The translations under genes were made by a program, and so were the position numbers. A DNA stretch of 37,829 nt. Source: a virus. The stretch spans positions 1 through 37,829 of the IMG/VR virus record IMGVR_UViG_3300044539_000074; one strand, written 5' to 3'. The notes under the pieces were generated by a model. The model did no database searches, was not told the origin of the DNA, and saw only the letters and a list, made by a program, of their open reading frames with translations. Of this stretch, positions 8,685 through 15,359 are shown one piece after another. Numbering within the stretch: position 1 is the first letter of the stretch; each line of letters begins with the position of its first letter.

Positions 8685-10145
8685 ATGTCAATTAACAATT
8701 CCTATTTTAGTAAAAACAATACAATCATATCAAATAGTTTAACAAACACCGGAAGAAACCCTGTGACTGAACTATTTTATGGTTCATTAGCGACTTCACA
8801 ATACCCAAATGGGTTTAGCCGTTTCATTTTTGATTTGGATATGTCTCTTCTTCAAGAAAAAATATCTGACGGAACAATATCTACAACTTGTCCTGATGCT
8901 ATGACACATACGTTAAGAATGGTTAACACATCAACCTTTAATATTGAAGAGTTAAATACAACAACATCTCAAGCTAGATTGAGAGCAACTTCCTTTGATT
9001 TAATATTATTTAGAATACCTAACAACCAAATGTGGGACGAAGGTGTTGGATATGACTTTGCTGACTTAATATATGATTATAGTAATTCAGATAGAAACTT
9101 CTCAACAAGACCGTCAAATTGGATTCAAACAACAACATTAAGTGGGTGGACATCACCGGGTATCTATAACAATAATAATTCAGGTTCAACACCATACAGT
9201 GCGTTAACTATTGTAGACACACAACATTTTCAATTCGGGAATGAAGACATATCTTTTGATATGACAAGTGAAATTAATAATATCTTAACAAATGGTTTAA
9301 CCGGTGTAACAGGATGGGGAATTGCTTATTTACCTCAAATTGAAAACTTAACGGGGTTAACTGAGAACTACGAAGTTCAATTCTTTACAAGACATACTCA
9401 AACCTTCTACGAACCATTCTTAGAAACAAACTATGATGATTTGATTGAGGATGACAGAAACTCATTTTCGTTAGGGAAAATCAATAAATTATACTTATAC
9501 ATATACGAAGATGGTAATCCTATCAACTTAGATGAATTACCGTCAGTGTCTATTTCGGATTCCAATGGAACTCCTATTTTAGGATTAATGAGTCCTTACT
9601 TAGATGTATGTCAGAGAACCAAAGGTGTTTATGAAGTTACAATACCACCATTAATTGGGTATCGTACACCTTGTTCTTTTTATGACATTTGGTCAGGGTT
9701 AAAATTAAATGGTTTTTCTTTACCTAATATAACCAATGACTTTGTATTATACCCGTTAAAACATTCAATTCAAATTGGTACGTCAACTCAGGACCCAAAG
9801 ATTTATGGATTTGATTTTTACGGAATAAAACAAGACGAAAAAATATACAACACAGATATTAGAAAAGTTGGCGTGGTAATTAAACAAGCTTACACAACAA
9901 ATAAGTTACTTCCAAACGTAAAGGCTCATTACCGAGTGTATGTAAGAGAAGGGCAAACAGAAGTTCAAGTTCAAGGATGGACAAGAATTAACCAAACCCC
10001 AAATGAATATTACTTTATGTTCGATACGAGGGATAAAATACCAAACGAATACTATGTTGATTTGAAAGTTGAGAGTAGTGGGGTGATTAATACCTACAAA
10101 AAACAAATCAAATTTCAGATTGTTAATGTGAAGTATTTGGAATAA
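8685..10145 (+). CDS. Probable virion appendage/structural protein
   Basis: A 486-aa protein from ATG 8685. An in-frame TTG at 8670 would add five residues but overlaps the upstream motif, so I prefer the ATG. The N-terminal half has a jelly-roll look: SRFIFDLDMSLLQ, LRMVNTSTFN, SFDLILFRIPN, then WDEGVGYDFADLIYD. This is reminiscent of DNRLRE/disaggregatase-type beta-sandwich modules with a strand-W-x-EGxGxD pattern. The C-terminal part is rich in beta strands and Tyr (RVYVREGQTEVQVQGWTRIN). No signal peptide or membrane segment. Position after the baseplate gene suggests a tail or baseplate-attached protein, perhaps glycan-binding; the family assignment is uncertain. Confidence 0.5.
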   Translation: MSINNSYFSKNNTIISNSLTNTGRNPVTELFYGSLATSQYPNGFSRFIFDLDMSLLQEKISDGTISTTCPDAMTHTLRMVNTSTFNIEELNTTTSQARLRATSFDLILFRIPNNQMWDEGVGYDFADLIYDYSNSDRNFSTRPSNWIQTTTLSGWTSPGIYNNNNSGSTPYSALTIVDTQHFQFGNEDISFDMTSEINNILTNGLTGVTGWGIAYLPQIENLTGLTENYEVQFFTRHTQTFYEPFLETNYDDLIEDDRNSFSLGKINKLYLYIYEDGNPINLDELPSVSISDSNGTPILGLMSPYLDVCQRTKGVYEVTIPPLIGYRTPCSFYDIWSGLKLNGFSLPNITNDFVLYPLKHSIQIGTSTQDPKIYGFDFYGIKQDEKIYNTDIRKVGVVIKQAYTTNKLLPNVKAHYRVYVREGQTEVQVQGWTRINQTPNEYYFMFDTRDKIPNEYYVDLKVESSGVINTYKKQIKFQIVNVKYLE

Positions 10146-10150
10146 TAAGA

Positions 10151-10157
10151 TATTTAT
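10151..10157 (+). promoter_or_regulatory. Candidate late promoter motif (GATATTTATAAATA)
   Basis: GATATTTATAAATAAAAAC sits 34 nt before the ATG at 10192, just after the preceding stop. The overlapping palindrome TATTTATAAATA also contains the T4 late -10 sequence TATAAATA. Confidence 0.55.
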
Positions 10158-10191
10158 AAATAAAAACTAAAAAAAAAATAATACAAAATAT

Positions 10192-10797
10192 ATGGCAAAT
10201 TATATTATAAATGATTGTTTAACTAATGAGGAATACATTGTTTCTGCAATAACGTTAACAGTGGGAGAAACAGTAGGGTATTCTATTGACGAGATAGGAT
10301 TTTGTGCTACTGTTGGGGTAGAAACGTCTAACCCTCCAACTATAGGGGTAACCTTGGGGATATCATATACAGATTGTTGTGAGTGTTTAAGTGAGACCAC
10401 AGTGGATTTAAATTTTAAATTTATACGATGTGGTACATTAGAAGAGATTAATATAGACCCAACTGAATTTTGTAGTTACTTTGGTGCTCCCACATCAGGT
10501 AGTACTTATGAAATACAATTTGGTAGAGGAACACCATTTTGCGTAACTTTTGATGGGTTAACTAATTCGGGTGAAACAAATTATTATTACTATTCAGGTC
10601 CCTTTTTAGATTGTGAAAATTGTGTATCACCACCACCTATATCCGCAGGAACAGAAACAATTATGTGTGTACTTGATTGTAGTGGTAACACTATAACAGT
10701 TGTCCCACCCCACCCAACTTGGACAAACGCGTATGGTAAGGCAGTTGTCTTACTAGATGCAATCGAACTTGGTGGAATGAATGGATTAAATTCGTAA
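10192..10797 (+). CDS. Cysteine-rich probable virion protein
   Basis: A 201-aa protein with 14 cysteines and mostly beta-strand sequence. Cys pairs include YTDCCECLS near residue 62 and DCENCV near 140. It lacks a signal peptide. CC and CxxC pairs and a Pro-Pro joint after the last pair (CVSPPP) also occur in the Cys modules of the large adhesin genes at 23362-26484 and 31351-34539, so it may be built of related modules. The C-terminus (HPTWTNAYGKAVVLLDAIEL) is distinct. It is preceded by a late-type motif and followed 3 nt later by a small gene. Function unknown; surface decoration or fibre part is plausible. Confidence 0.55.
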   Translation: MANYIINDCLTNEEYIVSAITLTVGETVGYSIDEIGFCATVGVETSNPPTIGVTLGISYTDCCECLSETTVDLNFKFIRCGTLEEINIDPTEFCSYFGAPTSGSTYEIQFGRGTPFCVTFDGLTNSGETNYYYYSGPFLDCENCVSPPPISAGTETIMCVLDCSGNTITVVPPHPTWTNAYGKAVVLLDAIELGGMNGLNS

Positions 10798-10800
10798 GTT

Positions 10801-11079
10801 ATGGGTAAGGTAGTTAAACTTTCAGAATCAGATTTATCAAACATTATTAAAAAAGTAATGTCTGAACAAGATTACTCATCCGATGTTAATAGACCAACGA
10901 GTGATAGAGAGAGACAAGTCAAATCAATCTTTGGTGACAAATACGGTTCGTATATCCCAAATGATGTTCTTAGATACATAAGAAAAAACCCCGCACAATT
11001 CTTCAAAAAAATATATGAAATGTATGGAGATAGAGCTTATGACTACTTAGATAAAGCAAAAAATAAAGGAGGAATTTAA
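10801..11079 (+). CDS. Small protein with N-terminal amphipathic helix
   Basis: A 92-aa protein starting MGKVVKLSESDLSNIIKKVM, an amphipathic helix with the pattern K-L-S/T-E-S-D-L-x-x-I-I-K-K-V. A Tyr-rich basic domain follows (DRERQVKSIFGDKYGSYIP, then KIYEMYGDRAYDYLDKAK). I do not recognise a family. The N-terminal helix looks like a short modular tag before an unrelated domain, and LSE at residues 7-9 would fit the (I/L)xE rule of T4-type prohead proteases. It ends in a rho-independent terminator that overlaps the stop codon. Confidence 0.6.
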   Translation: MGKVVKLSESDLSNIIKKVMSEQDYSSDVNRPTSDRERQVKSIFGDKYGSYIPNDVLRYIRKNPAQFFKKIYEMYGDRAYDYLDKAKNKGGI

Positions 11080-11095
11080 TTTTCTCCTTTTTTTT
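11065..11095 (+). terminator. Rho-independent terminator
   Basis: AAAGGAG (11065-11071) pairs with CTCCTTT (11084-11090) around a 12-nt loop, followed by a T run to 11095. It overlaps the stop of the 92-aa gene and closes the + strand virion operon. Confidence 0.75.
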
Positions 11096-11129
11096 ATCAA
11101 ATTATTTTTTTATATATAAAATTTTTACG

Positions 11130-11137
11130 TATCTTTG
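11130..11137 (+). promoter_or_regulatory. Host-type promoter -7 element (TATCTTTG)
   Basis: TATCTTTG matches the Bacteroidota -7 consensus TAnnTTTG exactly and lies 20 nt before the ATG at 11158. No clear -33 TTG is visible in the AT-only sequence upstream. Confidence 0.5.
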
Positions 11138-11157
11138 TCCGATAATTCACTAAAGAT

Positions 11158-11601
11158 ATGATAAAATACATAAAACGAAAATTAAAACGTAGAGCTGTTA
11201 GAAAGAAACTATTAGAGTTACAGATATTATACGATGTTGTTGACCCGGGAAGATTGGCGGATATCAATGATTGTAAATTTATTTTCCGTAATGTCTTACG
11301 ACATTCCAATTCCATTTATGAAATTGCTCCACTATCTGACCATAGAATTATAGAAAATAAAAAATTAGGTGTATTCATTATCTTAGACGATAAAAAAATT
11401 ACAATAATCAATCACGTTTGTTATTATAGTAATATCCCCCTTACTGATAGAGATTGGAAGAAAATGTCCAATATGTATGATAACAAAGTGCAACAAAATA
11501 GAATGCAACGTATTGAACAAATGAAATCCCAAGTGGAACATTCATTATCAAAATTAAAGAATAGAATCTTAATTAAATCAAAAACCCCCACTGTTGAGTA
11601 G
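11158..11601 (+). CDS. Unknown basic protein
   Basis: A 147-aa protein, strongly basic at the start (IKYIKRKLKRRAVRKKL) with a helical, Gln/Lys-rich C-terminus. The middle (IILDDKKITIINHVCYY) looks like beta strands. I do not recognise it; a nucleic-acid-binding role would fit the charge but is not shown. It stands alone behind a host-type promoter and ends at a bidirectional terminator facing the metalloprotease gene, so it is probably expressed early or independently of late genes. Confidence 0.6.
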   Translation: MIKYIKRKLKRRAVRKKLLELQILYDVVDPGRLADINDCKFIFRNVLRHSNSIYEIAPLSDHRIIENKKLGVFIILDDKKITIINHVCYYSNIPLTDRDWKKMSNMYDNKVQQNRMQRIEQMKSQVEHSLSKLKNRILIKSKTPTVE

Positions 11602-11612
11602 GGGTTTGTTAT
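11582..11612. terminator. Bidirectional terminator between convergent genes
   Basis: AAACCCC (11582-11588) pairs with GGGGTTT (11101+500 side, at 11601-11607), and the inner ACT/AGT pairs close a GTTG loop. A-rich sequence lies on the left and T-rich on the right, so it can serve both the gene ending at 11601 (+) and the one ending at 11613 (-). Confidence 0.65.
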
Positions 11613-12842
11613 TTAAAACATATCTTCAAGACTCTGTAAGTGTTTCTTAACGATATCCAAGTCACTAATGTCCGTATACGTCATTCCTCGACTCTTTAAG
11701 GTTTGTATTTCTCTGTGTAGGTGTGATGTCATTTGTCTAACCATATTTGACATTGATGGATAATTTTTAATCATATTATCTAGATAATAAACATCCTCAG
11801 GCAATTTTAACACATCACCAATTTTTTTAACCCAATCCTTACCGTAATTATCGGCATCCATTTCCATATCCCAATAGATTTTATAAAATTCCTCAAAATC
11901 CTCAATATCCCCCATATAGGAATCCTTCAAATCAAATTCACTCATCTGTTGTTCGTGCCTTAATTCGTGGAATAAAATATAAACAAATGATGCAAAATTT
12001 GGAAACATTTCAGGTGAACATAAAATAATTGCCTTATTTGTTCTAACCCCTTTAAATCCGGTGTTACAAGAATTCAATACTTTTATAACATATCCCCTAT
12101 CTTGAACAAAATCTTTTATCTTCTCAGAAATCAAATCATATTCCTTCATTTTATCCTCAGGAATATCCTTTCTAAACTTATCAATAACTCTGTCGTAATT
12201 AGAGGACATTTTTAGTCCATTTGGGACAATATCTCCCAATATGGTGCCTTCGGTTATCTCAACCCATTCTTTAACCGTATGAACGTCGTGTGTGTCTATA
12301 TCATAACTTCCGTCAACACCTTTCTCCCACATACCAATAACACGTTCAACATTATTTTTTATATGTTTACCTTTAGCTTTTTTATTATGGTGATTATCAA
12401 CATCAATACTAAAAGGAAATAATTCAGTCTTTCTCCATTTTTTTAATCCTAACTCAATTGGACCATTGTATTCACCGGCATTACTAGCCAACGTATTTTC
12501 TTTAATTGGAACAACTTTTAAATTTTTCTTACCGGGTGTTTGATTAATGTTGTTACCCTCTTCATCACTATTGGTCGAATCAGGGTGTTTCGTCATATAA
12601 TTAGTTACCTTTCTTGCCTTCCCCTCTATCTTCTTAATCTGTTTCTTTGTTTCATCCATCGAACCATCATAACTATCAAATTCCAATTCAGGATTATCAT
12701 ACTTAGATACCGATGTCGTAAACGGACCCATTTGAGATTTTTTGAATTTTCTAATACCCACTTGAAGAGGTGCTATAAACGAACCTCTAGTTCCACTCTC
12801 TCCGGTAGCCTCTTTAATCTGTATTTTGTTATTTTTGTTCAT
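11613..12842 (-). CDS. Zinc metalloprotease-like protein with capsid-targeting-like N-terminus
   Basis: A 409-aa protein from ATG 12842; an upstream in-frame ATG at 12887 adds a Phe-rich stretch encoded across the promoter region and is unlikely. The zincin motif HELRH is at residues 292-296, in FVYILFHELRHEQQ. About 35 residues later comes MEMDADNYG, matching the ExxxD (ExEAD-like) third-ligand motif of gluzincins such as the M48 group. The N-terminus reads MNKNNKIQIKE-ATGES. This is shaped like T4 capsid-targeting peptides (MKTYQEFIAE before A), which are cut by prohead protease. An internal repeat of about 45 residues is present: IKEATGES...GIRKFKKSQMGPF and IKENTLAS...GLKKWRKTELFPF. A late-type motif precedes the gene. 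Proteolysis of a host target after injection is inference. Confidence 0.6.
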   Translation of the reverse strand: MNKNNKIQIKEATGESGTRGSFIAPLQVGIRKFKKSQMGPFTTSVSKYDNPELEFDSYDGSMDETKKQIKKIEGKARKVTNYMTKHPDSTNSDEEGNNINQTPGKKNLKVVPIKENTLASNAGEYNGPIELGLKKWRKTELFPFSIDVDNHHNKKAKGKHIKNNVERVIGMWEKGVDGSYDIDTHDVHTVKEWVEITEGTILGDIVPNGLKMSSNYDRVIDKFRKDIPEDKMKEYDLISEKIKDFVQDRGYVIKVLNSCNTGFKGVRTNKAIILCSPEMFPNFASFVYILFHELRHEQQMSEFDLKDSYMGDIEDFEEFYKIYWDMEMDADNYGKDWVKKIGDVLKLPEDVYYLDNMIKNYPSMSNMVRQMTSHLHREIQTLKSRGMTYTDISDLDIVKKHLQSLEDMF

Positions 12843-12848
12843 ATACTT

Positions 12849-12855
12849 ATAAATA
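12849..12855 (-). promoter_or_regulatory. Candidate late promoter motif (GATATTTATA)
   Basis: Read on the minus strand, GATATTTATAAGTAT precedes the ATG at 12842, with 6 nt between the core and the start codon. The same bases on the + strand give TATAAATA before the divergent gene at 12873, so the site could also be read the other way. Confidence 0.5.
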
Positions 12856-12872
12856 TCAAACAAATTAAAAAA

Positions 12873-13097
12873 ATGGAAGAACCTCAATTATTCGGAAAGC
12901 TATTTGAATCAATACCAATCCAATCTGAAGAACACTTAGATGCCATACTTGAAACTATGGATAAAGAACACGGAATATACTATCTAACCCAAGCCGTTAA
13001 ATACGCATATCAATCCGGAATATTCTCATTAGGAGAATGTGAAGTATTATCAAAAGCAATTAGAGTAACCGCCAAAAAAGAAAAAGACGTAGAATAA
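12873..13097 (+). CDS. Small acidic protein, unknown
   Basis: A 74-aa protein starting MEEPQLFGKLFESIP. The frame stays open further upstream, but that part is antisense to the metalloprotease N-terminus and this ATG follows an A-rich leader, so I start here. It looks like a compact helical domain (LDAILETMDKEHGIYYLTQA). The family is not recognised. A TATTTTTG (TAnnTTTG type) lies at 12830-12837, 36 nt before the start, as a weak host-type promoter candidate. The stop codon lies in a terminator hairpin. Confidence 0.6.
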   Translation: MEEPQLFGKLFESIPIQSEEHLDAILETMDKEHGIYYLTQAVKYAYQSGIFSLGECEVLSKAIRVTAKKEKDVE

Positions 13098-13108
13098 CGT
13101 CTTTTTTT
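13086..13108 (+). terminator. Rho-independent terminator
   Basis: GACGT (13086-13090) pairs with ACGTC (13097-13101) around a 6-nt loop, followed by seven T. The stem includes the last codons and stop of the 74-aa gene. Confidence 0.65.
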
Positions 13109-13119
13109 ATATAAAAATT

Positions 13120-13149
13120 TTGGCAGTTAAAATATTATATTTATATTTG
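13120..13149 (+). promoter_or_regulatory. Host-type promoter (TTG ... TATATTTG)
   Basis: TTG at 13120-13122 and TATATTTG at 13142-13149 are separated by 19 nt, matching the Bacteroidota -33/-7 arrangement (TTG, about 19 nt, TAnnTTTG). The ATG of the exported protein follows 20 nt later. Confidence 0.65.
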
Positions 13150-13169
13150 TCAAACAAAACACAAACACT

Positions 13170-13418
13170 ATGAAAAAGTTATTCTTATTATCGTTATTAC
13201 TTATCGGAACATTAACCTCTGTGGCTCAAGTTAAACCAAAAACAAAAGACATTGACAAAGATGCCAACGTCTTGATGGATTCGTTATCTAAAGTTTATAA
13301 CAAAAAAGTTTTTTCTATAATGAAAATTACTAAAAACGATACTATCAAAACCTATATTGCCTACGCAAAAGATAATAAATTAACTTATGAGTTAATTAGT
13401 TCAAAACGAATTAATTAA
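13170..13418 (+). CDS. Small exported protein with signal peptide
   Basis: An 82-aa protein with a classic signal peptide: MKK, then a Leu-rich core LFLLSLLLIGTLTS, then a VAQ end, the usual signal peptidase I site form in Flavobacteriia. The mature part is about 62 residues, Lys/Asp-rich, without cysteines or a recognised domain. It has its own host-type promoter and ends 8 nt inside the convergent OmpA-like gene. It looks like a moron expressed in the infected cell and sent to the periplasm, where it might affect envelope or superinfection; that role is inference. Confidence 0.7.
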   Translation: MKKLFLLSLLLIGTLTSVAQVKPKTKDIDKDANVLMDSLSKVYNKKVFSIMKITKNDTIKTYIAYAKDNKLTYELISSKRIN

Positions 13419-14553
13419 TACAACGACCTACTAACCCGTAACCTGTTTTAATTGTTCCGGTTCCAATAGGTGAATATACTTTGATTTTTTTATCATTATT
13501 TGGTGAATCAAATTGAACTGTGGTTCCCGCATTCGATAATTTATAAATAACAAACTCTGTTCGCCCTTTTTTAATCATACCCGCCATAGCTTTTAACCCC
13601 GGTTCTATCTCACTACCCATTTTTTGATAACTACGTGAATTGGGGTCATTCAATAATTGTTTAACCAAATCAGCATAATCTGTAACTGTTATCGTTAATA
13701 TTTCACTACCTGAAACCGCAACCGGGTTAGTTTGACTTACCAAAGTTAAAAGATAAACATATAGTGGAGTATATTTCCAATCCGGGTATTTACTAACGTC
13801 ACCCGTAATATACCCTGTGTCCGTTTCTATTTTACCCTGACTATCCATAATAACCAATCTATCCGGAATCTGTCCCGGAGTAAATGTAACTTCCCCTTTA
13901 CCTTCTAAAATCTCATCAGTTGTTACATAATCTAAATTAGGGTCCCCTTGACCAGCTTCAACATCTAAAACAAAATTACACTTTGAACCACTACCTGTGA
14001 TAGTAAAGTTTACAAATTGCTCACCACTATATAATTTAATCTTATCAGGATTTTTATTATCACCTTTAGTCTTATCATATGGTGTTTTACCTAAAGATAC
14101 TTGACTAACATCTGTAGGAACTTTAATAGTTAAAACACCATTTTTAATTAAATCTTGAAATACTTCTTCAAAATACCCTTTCACAGAATTAGCTCTCGCC
14201 AATGCTAAACTACCCTTTTCTTCAAATCCTTTTGGATTCGTAACATTAGATTCCCCTGCAGTAATAGTTATAACAAAATTTTTACCACCATCATCCTTGA
14301 TAAATTTATCAATTTGAGGTTTTAATGAAATTATTTTTGACTTAACATTTGGAGAATCAACCTGACCATAAGCAAATTTATCACCAACATTTTGAACCGG
14401 AAAAGTAGTGTTAGTCGATTTTGATGTAGTTGTCGAATGATATTGGGGTTGAACAACCTGTTCTAACGTTAAATATTGTCGTTTTGTTGCACTCTCGTGA
14501 AGATTTAATATTCTACTTCTTTCCTCACTCGATATCTCAAATAAATTGTTCAT
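13411..14553 (-). CDS. OmpA-like domain protein, possible internal/virion protein
   Basis: A 380-aa protein without a signal peptide. Residues about 70-140 resemble the C-terminal peptidoglycan-binding domain of OmpA: KPQIDKFIKDDG, FVITITAGES, then LALARANSVKGYFEEVF, the last fitting the LSxxRAxxVxxYL helix. The remaining two thirds are beta-rich and unrecognised. The N-terminus SEERSRILNLHE-SATKRQYL contains LHE-S at residues 18-21, which fits the (I/L)xE cleavage rule of T4-type prohead protease. A late-type motif lies upstream. Possible roles are a virion protein touching peptidoglycan during entry or one processed in the prohead; both are inference. Confidence 0.45.
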   Translation of the reverse strand: MNNLFEISSEERSRILNLHESATKRQYLTLEQVVQPQYHSTTTSKSTNTTFPVQNVGDKFAYGQVDSPNVKSKIISLKPQIDKFIKDDGGKNFVITITAGESNVTNPKGFEEKGSLALARANSVKGYFEEVFQDLIKNGVLTIKVPTDVSQVSLGKTPYDKTKGDNKNPDKIKLYSGEQFVNFTITGSGSKCNFVLDVEAGQGDPNLDYVTTDEILEGKGEVTFTPGQIPDRLVIMDSQGKIETDTGYITGDVSKYPDWKYTPLYVYLLTLVSQTNPVAVSGSEILTITVTDYADLVKQLLNDPNSRSYQKMGSEIEPGLKAMAGMIKKGRTEFVIYKLSNAGTTVQFDSPNNDKKIKVYSPIGTGTIKTGYGLVGRCIN

Positions 14554-14567
14554 ATTTTTCTTTTTAT

Positions 14568-14574
14568 ATAAATA
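14568..14574 (-). promoter_or_regulatory. Candidate late promoter motif (GTATTTATATAAA)
   Basis: On the minus strand GTATTTATATAAAAAG lies 14 nt (core to ATG) before the OmpA-like gene start at 14553, in the 30-nt gap after the HNH gene stop. Confidence 0.5.
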
Positions 14575-14583
14575 CCTCAGTAT

Positions 14584-15264
14584 TTAAAAAACTTTATTTG
14601 ATTTACGAATATTCTCCTCACCCCACATTGGTTGAAGGTTATCCAAACACCAACATCTCATAAATTCCTCGTCACCCATCTCTTGTATATCAAAAGATGT
14701 AATTGGTAGTTTATGGTCCACGTGCCAAATTCCATAGTTATCCCACGTCATATCATCCTTAAATTGTTTTTCTAAATGATTAATCAATTCCTCCGGACTA
14801 TATTGTAGAACATCAAAGTAATGTCCATATTTGTCTACATTACTTTCTTTTAATACTGTCCATATTGCAGTTCTGAAATTGGTGATTAGTTTATAGAGGG
14901 GGTCAGTATCTTTACGATGTTTTTCATACTTACGTTTATATTCTCTATGTTTATCAATATTTTTTTCTCTCCATTTTTGATGGTAATCATTTAGACGGTC
15001 TCTATTATCTTTTTGCCAATCAGAAAAATATTGTAATCGTTTTTCTCTATTTTTAAGATAATGTCGTTTATCTGATTCAGATTTCCCACCCTTATATTTT
15101 CTACCGGAGATACCGACAATAGCACCATTTTCTTTTAATGTTCGTAACACAACTTGTTTGTTAATATTTAATTTTTCAGATATAGATGGAGAGCCTAACA
15201 TCTCATCATTATATAATCTCAAAATTTCATCAACAACTGATTTTTCTAATAGTATTTTCTTCAT
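14584..15264 (-). CDS. HNH endonuclease (free-standing homing-type)
   Basis: A 226-aa protein. Residues 10-50 form a helix-turn-helix-like DNA-binding region (PSISEKLNINKQVVLRTLKE). Residues 60-125 are very basic. The C-terminus carries an HNH nuclease: HVDHKLPI at 181-188, CLDNLQPMW at 206-214 and ENIRKSN at 217-223. Similar free-standing HNH enzymes are widespread in T4-like phages and spread by homing into intronless cognate genomes. It lies directly downstream of the major capsid gene and has its own late-type motif. Nothing suggests it splits a gene or lies in an intron, so it appears to be an intergenic mobile gene. Confidence 0.8.
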   Translation of the reverse strand: MKKILLEKSVVDEILRLYNDEMLGSPSISEKLNINKQVVLRTLKENGAIVGISGRKYKGGKSESDKRHYLKNREKRLQYFSDWQKDNRDRLNDYHQKWREKNIDKHREYKRKYEKHRKDTDPLYKLITNFRTAIWTVLKESNVDKYGHYFDVLQYSPEELINHLEKQFKDDMTWDNYGIWHVDHKLPITSFDIQEMGDEEFMRCWCLDNLQPMWGEENIRKSNKVF

Positions 15265-15269
15265 ATATT

Positions 15270-15276
15270 ATAAATA
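15270..15276 (-). promoter_or_regulatory. Candidate late promoter motif (GTATTTATA)
   Basis: On the minus strand GTATTTATAATAT precedes the ATG of the HNH gene at 15264, with 5 nt between core and start, again close enough to give a leaderless mRNA. Confidence 0.45.
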
Positions 15277-15307
15277 CAACCATAAACTTGATTGTTTACA
15301 AATATAC

Positions 15308-15337
15308 ATAAAAAAAAGGGACATATAGTCCCTTTTT
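15308..15337 (-). terminator. Terminator after the major capsid gene
   Basis: GGGAC and GTCCC (15318-15332) pair around a 5-nt loop, flanked by A on the left and T on the right, so the hairpin works on both strands. On the minus strand it follows the capsid stop by about 25 nt. Confidence 0.75.
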
Positions 15338-15359
15338 GTTAAATATTTTAAGATTTTGA

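Noticed and set aside
12540-12872. Upstream extension of the 74-aa gene at 12873
   Set aside because: It would be antisense to the conserved N-terminus of the metalloprotease and looks like non-coding translation.
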